Shown: piece by piece, positions 9,545-18,973 of the stretch
Layout: each line of letters starts with the position of its first letter
How positions within the stretch are numbered: the first letter of the stretch is position 1
From: Rhizobacter sp.
GTDB taxonomy: Bacteria; Pseudomonadota; Gammaproteobacteria; Burkholderiales; Burkholderiaceae_C
Assembly (NCBI GenBank): GCA_025355745.1
Contig: JANXZA010000084.1
Location: 1-64,000 of the forward strand
Direction: 5' to 3'
DNA: 64,000 nucleotides
Notes under the pieces: generated by a model
Told to the model about the DNA's origin: nothing
Database searches by the model: none
Seen by the model: the letters and a program-made list of their open reading frames with translations, nothing else
Position numbers and translations under genes: made by a program

Positions 9545-11292
9545 TTCTTCTCCTTGTCGAAGCCGCCTTGGGCGGGGGGCGCAGCCGCAGCCGCAGCCGC
9601 GTCGTCGGTGGGCTGGCCTTCCAGCTTGCCGCCCAAAATCAACTCGCTGCGCGTTGGCGGCACATAGCCGTCTGTGGGCAGCCGGTAGCCGGCCGGCAGA
9701 GGCTTCACGAGGCGCGGCGTGATCACGAACACCAGCTCGGAGCGGTCGGTCTGGAACGAGGTGCTGCGAAATAGCGCGCCGATGACAGGCAACTCGCCCA
9801 GGAACGGGAAAGCGGCGACGTTGGTCGTGGTGTTGTTCTTGATCAGACCACCGATCGCGAAGCTCTGGCCATCCATCAGTTGCACCGTGGTCTCGGCCTT
9901 GCGCGACGTGAACGAAGGCAGCACCGAGCTGAAGCCGCCGCTGCTGATCGTCACCCCGGTGGCGTTGAGGTCGGAGACCTCCGGCCGAACGCGCAGATTG
10001 ATGCGTCCGTTGCCCAGCACCGTTGGCGTGAACTTGACGGAAACGCCGAATTCCTTTTCCTGCAGCGTGATGGTCTGCCCGCCGGTTCCGTTGCTCTGCG
10101 AGACCGGGATAAAGATAATGCCGCCCGCAAGAAAGCTGCCGGTCTGCCCACTGATCGCCATGATCGTGGGCTCGGCCAGCACCTTCACGAGGCCATCGGT
10201 CTTCTGCATTTTCAGCACGCCGTTCGTCACGTTGCGGGCGGGCACGGTGCCGTAGGTCGTGGTGTAGGTCGGCCGGCCGGTCGATGCGTCGTAGGTCACG
10301 GTCACGTTGCCGCCGGTCGCGCCGGTAATCGGCACGGTGCCACCGATCACCGTACCCACCGAGCTGAGCGGGACGCCAGCGCTGGCGCCGGCGATCTGGC
10401 CCAGCGTGCCTATCGCGCCGCCGAAGATGCCCGACAGAAACCGTATCAGCGAGCCGTCGCTGGACGAGTAGGCGCGCGAGAAATCGATGCCGAACTGGTC
10501 GAGCAGCGACTTCGATATCTCGGCCACCTTGACTTCGAGCATCACCTGCTGCGGCGCGCCGACTTCGAGCATATTGACGACGCGCGGGTTGGCCTTGCCG
10601 CCACTGTCACCGGCACCCGTTCGCACGTAGGAATTCGCAAGGTCCGTCACGCGCGTGAGTGCCTCGGTATCCGTGACCGTTCCCGACAGCACGATCGAAT
10701 CGAAGGCCGACGTGACCTTGATCTCCTTTTCGGCGGGCAGCAACTCGGCGATCACCGCCTGCAGTGCCGTTGTGTCCATGCCCACCACCACGTCGAAGGC
10801 GGTGCAGGTGCCGGCGCGGTCGAGCATCACCACATTCGTCGAGCCGATGGTCTTGCCCAGCAGATAGACCTCGGTCGGCGCCAGCAGCAGCACATCCACG
10901 TCGGCCACACCGGGGCGGGTGTCGAGCGCCGGGGTCTTGCTGCCATCGTCTTTCTTGGCATCGGGGTTCTCCGCCGGGCGCGCAGCGCGCGCGTTTTCGG
11001 GGTTGCCCAGCAAGATGCGTGTGACCGGCGAGATCGGCCGCAACACCGTTGACTTGCCGACCGGTATGTGTACCAGCGGCGCAATGTTGACGCGCGAGCA
11101 CAGCCCGGCGATCGAGGGCGGCACGACGCGTGCCTGGGCCGGGGGCTGCTTCGCCCCTGCAGCCGCCTTGGCGGGCTGCGCTGCGACACCCAACGCCTGC
11201 AGGGCCAGGCTGACAAGCAGCGCCACGCGGGCGATCGCAACGGCGCGGCAAGGCATGAGCCAGGGCATGAGCAAGGGCGAGGGTGAGGGCAT
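9541..11292 (-). CDS. rcpA: Tad outer-membrane secretin RcpA/CpaC
   Basis: Secretin core (VKVAEISKSLLDQFGIDFSRAY ... SGQTGSFLAGGIIFIPV ... VQLMDGQSFAIGGLI); ATG at 11292. Confidence 0.92.
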   Translation of the reverse strand: MPSPSPLLMPWLMPCRAVAIARVALLVSLALQALGVAAQPAKAAAGAKQPPAQARVVPPSIAGLCSRVNIAPLVHIPVGKSTVLRPISPVTRILLGNPENARAARPAENPDAKKDDGSKTPALDTRPGVADVDVLLLAPTEVYLLGKTIGSTNVVMLDRAGTCTAFDVVVGMDTTALQAVIAELLPAEKEIKVTSAFDSIVLSGTVTDTEALTRVTDLANSYVRTGAGDSGGKANPRVVNMLEVGAPQQVMLEVKVAEISKSLLDQFGIDFSRAYSSSDGSLIRFLSGIFGGAIGTLGQIAGASAGVPLSSVGTVIGGTVPITGATGGNVTVTYDASTGRPTYTTTYGTVPARNVTNGVLKMQKTDGLVKVLAEPTIMAISGQTGSFLAGGIIFIPVSQSNGTGGQTITLQEKEFGVSVKFTPTVLGNGRINLRVRPEVSDLNATGVTISSGGFSSVLPSFTSRKAETTVQLMDGQSFAIGGLIKNNTTTNVAAFPFLGELPVIGALFRSTSFQTDRSELVFVITPRLVKPLPAGYRLPTDGYVPPTRSELILGGKLEGQPTDDAAAAAAAPPAQGGFDKEKK

Positions 11293-11330
11293 CGGTGATC
11301 TCCCGTTTTCGTATTTTTCTGGAGGGCGGT

Positions 11331-12206
11331 TTAGAAGCACTCGGTCACCTTGCTCAGGCCACGAATCACCTCGACACAATTGGTGGATTTGGCCGGTGCC
11401 AGCGGTGCCACAGCGACGACGGCGGCGGCGCGTGGCGCGGCGCGGCGCGCGGGCGGGGGTGGCGCGGCCACGATCGTCTTCGCGGGCTCGGGCTCCGGCG
11501 TCGCCATGCCGAGCAGTTCGGCCTTCGTGACGCCACTTCCCAAAGCTGTCGCTTTCGGATCGGTCTGGTTGCGCAGCACCAGCGACAAGGTGCCCACGCT
11601 GCGCGCCAGGTCGATCAGCTCGGCGTCATGCGGCGTCAGCTCCAAGGTCACCGCGTTCACGACCTTTGGCTTGGTTGAGTCGCGGTCGGCCTCTTGCGCC
11701 ACCGCCAGCACCAGAATGCGTTCCAGCACGATCTTCGAAATCGTGCGGTCGCGGTCGCCGCGTTGCGCGCCTTCGCCCTGGGTGTTGACCATCACGTCAA
11801 CATAAGTGCCGGGCAGCGCGAACCCCGCCACACCGATCACGTCGTTGACACGCACCGTCATCGCGCGCTTGCCTTGCGGCACCACAGCCGACAGGCCGCC
11901 CTTCGTGCCGATCGGCGCGAGCCGCGTTTCGGTGAGTGGTTCGCCGCGCTGCATCGACACCAGCACGACGCGCCCGTCGAGTTTGGCGGCCTCGTTAAAG
12001 GCGCCGGCGGGCACGCTGCCGCTCGGCCAATCGGCCATGCGAATCATCTCGGGCGAAAGCCGCCCGCCCAGTTCGATGTCGGCATTCGCCACCGCAATCC
12101 GGCCCTGGTCGCCGCCCTGTCCCTGCATCCAGCGCGCCGCCAGGAACACCGCCGCCAGGCCTGCGATGGCGGCAATGAACAACATCAACAGGCCGCGTGA
12201 TCTCAT
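11331..12206 (-). CDS. cpaB: Flp pilus assembly protein CpaB/RcpC
   Basis: SAF-like domain: VANADIELGGRLSPEMIRMADWPSGSVPAGAF; pilus synteny. Confidence 0.9.
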   Translation of the reverse strand: MRSRGLLMLFIAAIAGLAAVFLAARWMQGQGGDQGRIAVANADIELGGRLSPEMIRMADWPSGSVPAGAFNEAAKLDGRVVLVSMQRGEPLTETRLAPIGTKGGLSAVVPQGKRAMTVRVNDVIGVAGFALPGTYVDVMVNTQGEGAQRGDRDRTISKIVLERILVLAVAQEADRDSTKPKVVNAVTLELTPHDAELIDLARSVGTLSLVLRNQTDPKATALGSGVTKAELLGMATPEPEPAKTIVAAPPPPARRAAPRAAAVVAVAPLAPAKSTNCVEVIRGLSKVTECF

Positions 12207-13561
12207 CCCCGACTCCCAGTTTCAGACGCTGCTTCGATCAGCGCCTCGTTGCCAAAATATGCTTCCCAGGCCCAGTCGAGCAGCTCGGGCGAGAACTCGG
12301 CCGGCACGCCCAGAAAGCGCGCGCGGCTGGCGATCAGGTGCAGCAGGTCTTGCGGGTAGCACGCCAGCAGTGGCCTGCCGTGGGCTTGATGGTAGGTGCC
12401 CACGAGCCGCTCGAACGCCCCCGATTCGTGGGGAATTCCTTCGGCCGCGCAAGCACGCTCGAAGATCAGCGCGTAGTCGGCTTGCGACACCGGCCCGATC
12501 GCGATCTTGTGGCCGAGCCGGCGCAGAAACGCCGCGTCTTCGAGCTGGTCGGGGCGCAGGTTCGAAGAGAACACCAGCACCATGTCGAACGGGATCGTGA
12601 ACTTGCCACCGTTGCGCAACATCAGGTGGTCGTGGCGGCGCTCCATCGGCACCACCCAGCGGTTCATCAGCTCGCGTGGCGAGATCACCTGGCGGCCCAG
12701 GTCGTCAACGATGAAGAGGCCGTTGTTGGCCTTGAAATGCGGCGGCGCTTCGTAGTAGCCGGCGCGGCTGTCGAAGCTCAGGTCGAGCATTGCCAGCGTC
12801 AACTCGCCGCCCGAAACCACGCAGGGCCGTTCGCACAGCACCCAGCGTGAGTCGGGGCGGGCCCGGTTGTCCAACGCGGCGCGCGGCGTGGCGTCGAGCG
12901 TGATCGGGCGGTGGCACTGCGCGTCGAAAACCCGAATCACTTCGCCGTGCACGCTGATCGCATACGGGATCGCAATCGCGCCGGTGACGAGCCGGCGCAG
13001 TTGCTGTGCCAGGTAGGTCTTGCCCGAGCCGGCCGGGCCGTGCAGCAGCATCGGCCGCCCCGAATTCACCGCCGTGCCCAGCAGGTCGAGCAGCCGCTCG
13101 GGCACCACCAGGTCGGCAAAGGCGGCGCGCACCTCGCCCACCGTGATGCTTTGCGCCGTGACCGACTGGGCCCGCACGCGCTCGGTGTAGGCATCGAGCG
13201 GCACCGGTGCCGCACCGACGTACGAGCTGCGTGCCATCCACTCGGCGGCGCGGGCGCGGCCCGCCTGCGTGAGGTCGAACTGCACGTCGGCCTCGTGCTG
13301 GCCGCGCCGCGTGACTTCGAGCAGCGTTTCGCGGCGCATGAACTGACACACCGCTTCGACCACCGTGCCGGCCAGGCACAACTGCGCGCTCAGTTCGGTC
13401 AGGCGCGTGAGGCCGAGCTGGAACATGGTCTTCGCGACCAACTCGACCAGGAAAGTTGATGACAGGCCGGTTTCTTCCAGCGTTTGCGGCGCACGCGGCA
13501 ACGCGGCGCGCGCATCGTGAACGTTGCGGTTCGGTACGGCGGGGAACTGCAGCAAGCTCAT
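12203..13561 (-). CDS. AAA+ ATPase associated with Tad locus
   Basis: Walker A GPAGSGKTYLAQQL, Walker B GLFIVDDLGRQV; overlaps cpaB by 4 nt. Confidence 0.8.
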   Translation of the reverse strand: MSLLQFPAVPNRNVHDARAALPRAPQTLEETGLSSTFLVELVAKTMFQLGLTRLTELSAQLCLAGTVVEAVCQFMRRETLLEVTRRGQHEADVQFDLTQAGRARAAEWMARSSYVGAAPVPLDAYTERVRAQSVTAQSITVGEVRAAFADLVVPERLLDLLGTAVNSGRPMLLHGPAGSGKTYLAQQLRRLVTGAIAIPYAISVHGEVIRVFDAQCHRPITLDATPRAALDNRARPDSRWVLCERPCVVSGGELTLAMLDLSFDSRAGYYEAPPHFKANNGLFIVDDLGRQVISPRELMNRWVVPMERRHDHLMLRNGGKFTIPFDMVLVFSSNLRPDQLEDAAFLRRLGHKIAIGPVSQADYALIFERACAAEGIPHESGAFERLVGTYHQAHGRPLLACYPQDLLHLIASRARFLGVPAEFSPELLDWAWEAYFGNEALIEAASETGSRG

Positions 13562-13576
13562 CGGGGGTTCAGGCCA

Positions 13577-14149
13577 TCAGCCGTGCAGCAGCCGGCCCAG
13601 CGGCCACAGCAGCGCTGCGCCGGTGCCCAGCGCAATCGCCACCGCATAGGGCAGGCGGGCGGCGGTGGTTTGCAGTGGCGCAAGCCGCGCGGCCTGGCCG
13701 GAGCTCAGGCGCAAGGCCCAGTCGGTCAGCAAGAAGCGCACATTGGCCAGCGTTTGCGTGGCCACTCCGCGGCCCAGCATGAACACCAGCGCCAACAGGC
13801 CGCCGGCGAGCAGGGTGTAAAGGGTGGCGTCGAGCACGGCTTGCGCGCCGACGAAGGCACCGACCATCGCCATCAGCTTCACATCGCCGGCGCCGGTGGC
13901 GCGCAGCAGGTAGAGCGGCATCAGCAGCGCGAAGCCGCTGAGCAGGCCGGCCAGCGGCGCCCACCAGTCGGGGCCGGCAAGAGGCACCGAGCCCGTGATC
14001 AGCGCGACTGCGTGGGCGATGAAGGCCAGCGCGATGCCGATCAGCACCAGCCGGTTCGGGATGCGGCGCGACCGCAGATCGACGAGGACGGCGGCTGCCA
14101 GCAGTGCGACGAGAAGCGTGGGAGTCACGATGATGACTGGCAGGGACAT
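13577..14149 (-). CDS. tadV: Prepilin peptidase TadV/CpaA
   Basis: LVDLRSRRIPNRL ... GAGDVKLMAMVGAFVG aspartyl prepilin peptidase motifs. Confidence 0.93.
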   Translation of the reverse strand: MSLPVIIVTPTLLVALLAAAVLVDLRSRRIPNRLVLIGIALAFIAHAVALITGSVPLAGPDWWAPLAGLLSGFALLMPLYLLRATGAGDVKLMAMVGAFVGAQAVLDATLYTLLAGGLLALVFMLGRGVATQTLANVRFLLTDWALRLSSGQAARLAPLQTTAARLPYAVAIALGTGAALLWPLGRLLHG

Positions 14150-14207
14150 GAGGTCGATGGGTTACCGAGAGGAGAACACGAGGTGTTCTTCGCTTGACGG
14201 TGCGGCA

Positions 14208-14387
14208 TCAGAGCGCGGCAGCGATCGCCACCTCGATGGCGGTGAACACGGCCTCGAGCTTCGAGCCGACGAGGGTGACGGAAGCAATGATGACGACAGC
14301 AATCAGCGCGGCGATGAGGCCGTATTCGATCGCGGTCACGCCCTCGTCTTCTCGACCCAGTTGCTGGATCAATCGGGTGAGTGTCAT
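14208..14387 (-). CDS. flp: Flp-family type IVb pilin 1
   Basis: MTLTRLIQQLGREDEGVTAIEYGLIAALIAVVIIASVTLVG. Confidence 0.93.
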   Translation of the reverse strand: MTLTRLIQQLGREDEGVTAIEYGLIAALIAVVIIASVTLVGSKLEAVFTAIEVAIAAAL

Positions 14388-14445
14388 GGTGAACTCCTGG
14401 CCCGTCTGGCGGGCGTTTGGACAACTCTGCGAGCGTGAGACCGGT

Positions 14446-14482
14446 GACCGGGCCGGCGACACAAAATACGCCCGGCCCGGTC
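14446..14482 (-). terminator. Strong GC hairpin directly after flp2 (attenuator/processing site candidate)
   Basis: gaccgggccgggcg-tattttgtgt-cgccggcccggtc read on minus strand, 5 nt after the flp2 stop; no U-tract follows. Confidence 0.55.
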
Positions 14483-14487
14483 AGGGA

Positions 14488-14664
14488 TCAGACGGCCGTG
14501 AGGGCTGTAGCAATGTTGGTGAACACGAGAACGAGCTTCGTTCCGACGATGGTGACGGAGGCGATGATGACAACCGCGATCAGTGCGGCGATGAGGCCGT
14601 ATTCGATGGCCGTGACGCCTTCTTCGTCGCGAACAAATTTCTGGATGAAACGGGTGATTTGCAT
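14488..14664 (-). CDS. flp: Flp-family type IVb pilin 2 (58 aa; absent from ORF track)
   Basis: Reverse complement reads MQITRFIQKFVRDEEGVTAIEYGLIAALIAVVIIASVTIVGTKLVLVFTNIATALTAV*. Confidence 0.93.
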   Translation of the reverse strand: MQITRFIQKFVRDEEGVTAIEYGLIAALIAVVIIASVTIVGTKLVLVFTNIATALTAV

Positions 14665-14798
14665 GGAGAGCTCCTGGCGGTTAAAAAATCAATCGACGCG
14701 GTGAAGCGCCTTGCCTGCGATCCGAAAGGGCCGGATCCATACCCTGCTGGCCTGTTGCGGTGACGCCGGCCAGCGATTCGCGTCTTTCCTGTCTGACG

Positions 14799-14981
14799 CT
14801 AGATGGCTGCCACCACGGCGGCCGACCAGGCGGCGTACGTCGCATTCAGTGCGGTGCCGGTGGCGCTGACGGCACCGATGATCGCGACCGCGATCAGTGC
14901 CGACAGCAGGCCGTATTCGATTGCCGTGACGCCCGAGTCGCCGGCAAGCCAGGCGGTGAAATGCGGTGCGGTGGTGTTCAT
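14799..14981 (-). CDS. flp: Flp-family type IVb pilin 3 (divergent)
   Basis: MNTTAPHFTAWLAGDSGVTAIEYGLLSALIAVAIIGAVSATG. Confidence 0.85.
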   Translation of the reverse strand: MNTTAPHFTAWLAGDSGVTAIEYGLLSALIAVAIIGAVSATGTALNATYAAWSAAVVAAI

Positions 14982-14991
14982 GGCTTCGACT

Positions 14992-15492
14992 TTAGGAGCT
15001 GCCTGGCGCCGGCGCAGCGGAGGATGCAGCCACTGCCGGGGGGGAACTTGCGCCTTGCCAAAAGGGAGCTTTCTCCCCCCGCGTTTGCAGGTGGCCGATG
15101 CGCGCGATGCAGCCGAGAAGGTCGGCGGCCGGCTGGTGTTTTTCGATGAAGGCGCAGGCGCCGAGCCGCATCGCCCGGGCCCGCGTGGCGGGGTCGCCGT
15201 GGCTGGTGAGCACCAGCACGCCGGCGCTCAGCGCGAGTTGCGGAATCAGTGCCAGGCCGTCTTCACCGGCGAGGTCGGCGTCGAGCACCACCACCTCGGG
15301 CCGCAGCCGCGCCGCAGCGCTCAAGGCCTCGGCACTGTTGGCGGCGGTGCTGACAAAACGCAGCGCCATCTGCGCGCAGGAGATCAGCCGTGCCAGCCCT
15401 TCGCGTACCACCCGCTGGTCGTCGACCACCAGCACGCCGACGGGCGCCATGGGACGGCTGACTTCGGTGCCGGCGGCATAGGGTGGCTGCAT
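14992..15492 (-). CDS. Single-domain response regulator (receiver only)
   Basis: VGVLVVDDQRVVREGLARL ... VVVLDADLAGEDGLALIPQL ... VLTSHGDPATRARAMRLGACAFIEK; no HTH afterwards. Confidence 0.8.
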   Translation of the reverse strand: MQPPYAAGTEVSRPMAPVGVLVVDDQRVVREGLARLISCAQMALRFVSTAANSAEALSAAARLRPEVVVLDADLAGEDGLALIPQLALSAGVLVLTSHGDPATRARAMRLGACAFIEKHQPAADLLGCIARIGHLQTRGEKAPFWQGASSPPAVAASSAAPAPGSS

Positions 15493-15749
15493 GACTGCAT
15501 GCTAGGCAGGCCTGGCCGGCGCCGCATGGGAAGCACCAGCCCCCAGTGGGGGGAGCTTGCTCCCGGGCAGCGGCGCAGCGGCAGGTCGACATCGGGTGAG
15601 CCATCCAGCGAGGTGAGCGCGCCGGGAGCCCAATGGTCACGGGAAACAAAACCGGTGCGGCGCGTGAAGACCCTCACTTGCAGTGCGCGCATCGGCTTGC
15701 AAGCCGATGCCGTTCGATGGGCTCGGCGCATGCGCCTCGAAAGCCCCAT

Positions 15750-15870
15750 CTCACCCCCAACCCTCTCCCGCAAGCGGGAGAGGGGGCCACGCATTTTTCC
15801 TTCTCCCGGAAGCGGAAGTGGGGGCCACGTATTACTCCCTCTCCCGCTTGCGGGAGAGGGTTGGGGTGAG
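15750..15870. repeat. REP/BIME-like triple hairpin element
   Basis: tcacccccaaccctctcccgcaagcgggagaggg ... ccctctcccgcttgcgggagagggttggggtga; outer arms complementary, middle imperfect hairpin. Confidence 0.9.
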
Positions 15871-16019
15871 GGCCGCGGGATCGCAAGAACAGCCATTTCT
15901 GCGCGAACGCCGGCTTATGCCAGGAGCCTCGAATGCTCCCAGCTTTCCGCCCACACGGCAGTTCTGCTTTTCAAATTCACCCGATCCATCTGCGCGAACC
16001 GTGTGCTTGCTTCTCCGCC

Positions 16020-16685
16020 TCAATAAACGCCCGGCAGCAAGCGCCAGCGAACCCGGCGCTGGTAGCCGCGATAGTCGGCGCTGCTGGCCGCCAGCACGGC
16101 TTCTTCGCGCCGGATGCGAACCACCTGGGCGACATACAGCAGCGCCAGCACGACGGCGTTGCGCCATGAAAAGTTGACCATCAGGAAGCCGATGTGCCCG
16201 ATCAGGTAGCCGAAATAGATCGGGTGCCTGACAACGCGGTACGGCCCTGCCATCACCAGGCCGCGTTGCGCCGGCAGCAGGCCGAACGATCGGCCAAGGA
16301 AGATCTTGGCCGTGAACTGCCAGGCCATGCCGGCCGCCTGCAAGCTCGCGCCCAGCCACTCGGGCGCGAGCCGCACCGTTCCCTGCGGATCGAGCAGCAC
16401 GACGAAGCAGGTGGCATACATCGTCGCGAGCATTGACAGAACCGACAGGTCGCGCTGGCTGGCGCGGCGCGCCAGCAGCACCAGCACCAGCGTGTAGCCC
16501 TCGGAAACCAGCAGCAGCAGCGCGGTCCAGCGCGAGGTGTCCATCATCCACGCGTGCCCCCAGCGGGCGACGACGAATACCATCAGCAGCAGCGCGAAGC
16601 CGCGCAGCAACCATTCGGTCAGCCGGCCTTCAGCCGCCGGCGGCAAATCGCTTTTGAGGGTGGATTTCATCGAAGGTGTGTTCAT
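16020..16685 (-). CDS. Isoprenylcysteine carboxyl methyltransferase (ICMT)-family membrane protein
   Basis: GLVMAGPYRVVRHPIYFGYLIGHIGFLM; ATG 16685 overlaps the upstream gene stop. Confidence 0.8.
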   Translation of the reverse strand: MNTPSMKSTLKSDLPPAAEGRLTEWLLRGFALLLMVFVVARWGHAWMMDTSRWTALLLLVSEGYTLVLVLLARRASQRDLSVLSMLATMYATCFVVLLDPQGTVRLAPEWLGASLQAAGMAWQFTAKIFLGRSFGLLPAQRGLVMAGPYRVVRHPIYFGYLIGHIGFLMVNFSWRNAVVLALLYVAQVVRIRREEAVLAASSADYRGYQRRVRWRLLPGVY

Positions 16686-18973
16686 TGCTGATTCCAGAAG
16701 TGGCGCCACTCGGTGCCCATGTTGTCGTCGGTGACGAGGGTTTGGCCGGCGGTGCGCGCGAGCACCTGGGCGCAGGGCTCGAGCAAGTCGGCTGGCGTGC
16801 GCGCGGCATCGGGCCGGGTCAGGCTTTCGAGCGCCATCAGCCGCGCCATCCCCTGGGTGTATGCGGCGCTTGAAGGGTCGAGCATCGGCCGGCCGTCGAT
16901 GCGGTAGGCGTCGAGCGTGCGCCGCCAGCGCGCGAAGTTCCAGTCGATGGGCGTGGATGACAACACCACATGGTTCATGAAGCGCGCCCCGTGCGCAAAG
17001 CTCGCGCAGCCGGTGCGCTGCACGCGGCTCGAGTCGGTGGTGTTGTAGAACACGATGCCGCCCGGGTTCAGGTGCGCCTTCAGGATGGCGAGGAAGTCGG
17101 TCGACAGCAGGTTGGTCGCGTTGGCGCGAAAGTGAAATGTGCTGTTGATGACGATAGCGTCGAAGCGCCGGCTCGCATTCATGCGCAGCCAGCGGCGGCC
17201 GTCGTCGGTCACTAGCTTGAGCTTCGGGTGGGTCAGCACCGACGCGACGCTCGGGTTGCCGGCCACCAGGCCCGCATAGCCCGGGTTGATCTCGACGATG
17301 GTGAGCGAGGCCACCGCCGGGTTGTTGGCCAGCACCTGCGCCCATGAGCCCGAGGCCAGCCCGATCATCAGCACATCGCGCGGCGCGGCGTGGAACAGAC
17401 TGAGCGCATACGGGCGCACGATGCCGTTCACGTCGTTGGTTAGCTCGACGTTGAAATGGCCGTCATAGGCACCGTTGCCGTAGACCGTGCCCGAATGATC
17501 GACCGTGATGATGCCGCTGCGGTTTTCAACCACCTGGGTGAAGGCGGTCTTGCCCTCGGGCCCGCCTTTCGATTGCAGCGCTTCGAGCAGTTTGTCGCTG
17601 GCGGCGGGCAGCGCCACCACGGCCAGCACGGCGACCGCCGCGATGGCAGCCGCGCGCCGGAGCTGGATGCTGCGCGGTGCCTTGATCGTCGAGCCAAGGA
17701 TCAGCGCACACACGAGCCCGGCAGCGACGAGCCACTGGCCCATTTCAACCAGGCTGAATCGGTCCATCAGCACGAAGCCCGTCAGCACCGACCCCGACGC
17801 GGCACCGACGATGTTGGCGAGGTACAGCAGGCCGGTGCGCATGCCGGCCTACGCATCGGCGGCCACGCCGAGCTGTGCCAGGCAGGGCAACACCAGGCCC
17901 CATTGACGTGCCAGCAGGTAGACGCCCAACAGGCCGACGCCGAGGATGGCGCGGTCCAGCCACGCGAGGTGGGCGAGCAGGGGCAGGAACGCAAACCCGA
18001 TCAGGCTGGCCACCAGCAGGCCGCGCTGCATGCGGCGAATCAACACCTCGCCGCCCGGGCCGGCGCAGGCTTCGGCGCCGAGCCGGGAACCGGACGCCAG
18101 GCCAATCAAAAAGGCGCCGAGCGTGGTCGCGAACGCGAACGAGCTGCTGCCGCTGGCGTACGACATCGCGCGGAAAAAGAAGATCTCGTATGACAGCGAG
18201 ACCAGGCCGCCGCTGCACGACATCGCGAGCACCACGCCGAAGGGCAGGGCCGTGCGTGGTGCGCTGGCGGCGGGTGGCGGACCGGCCTGTGCCGCGTCGT
18301 GGCGCGTGCGCTGGCGATCGCTCAGGTACGCGGCGACGGCGCCCACGGCGACCGCTGCGTTGAAGCCCACCGCCACCACCACCGAGCCGTGCATGCCGAG
18401 CAATGGGAACAGCAGCACCGCACAGGCCAGGCAGGCCGCGCCTGCACCCAGTGTGTTGACATAGTAAAGCTGCCCGACCGACGCGCCGACGTTGCCGGAG
18501 CGCCGCACCAGGTGGCCGACGAGCAAAGGCAGGGTGGCACCCATCAACAGCGTCGGAACGACCACCAGCGCGAGTGTCACCAGCGCGATAAGCGGCAACG
18601 CCGAGCCGAGCACCAGGCCGCCGACGCGCTCGAAGATCGAAAGCGAAAACAGGCCGAACGCACCGGTCAGGGTTTCGATCACCGCGAGCATCAGCAGCAG
18701 CGGCAAGGCTCGGCGCTTCGACAACCAGCCGCCGGCCAGGCCGCCCAGGCCCAGGCCGAGCATGAAGGCCGTCACGACGATGGTGACCGACTCGATGTTG
18801 ACGCCGAAGATGCGGAACAGGGCGCGTTGCCAGACCAGTTGATAGATCAGCGCCGGGAAGCCGGAGAAGAAGAACAGCACGCACAGCACCTGGACGTGCC
18901 GGTTTTGCACCGCGTCGGGACGCGGCGAAGCGGCGGCCGAAGTCATGGTGGCAGCGGGGGTGGTGGTCGTCAT
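16682..18973 (-). pseudogene. Membrane-fused spermidine synthase-like protein interrupted by an in-frame TAG
   Basis: N-terminal multi-TM half 17849-18973 and C-terminal synthase half (VLMIGLASGSWAQVLANNPAVASLTIVEINPGY) 16682-17842 are in the same frame, separated by TAG at 17851-17849: GVAADA*AGMRTGLLYLANIVGAASGSVLTGF. Confidence 0.75.
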
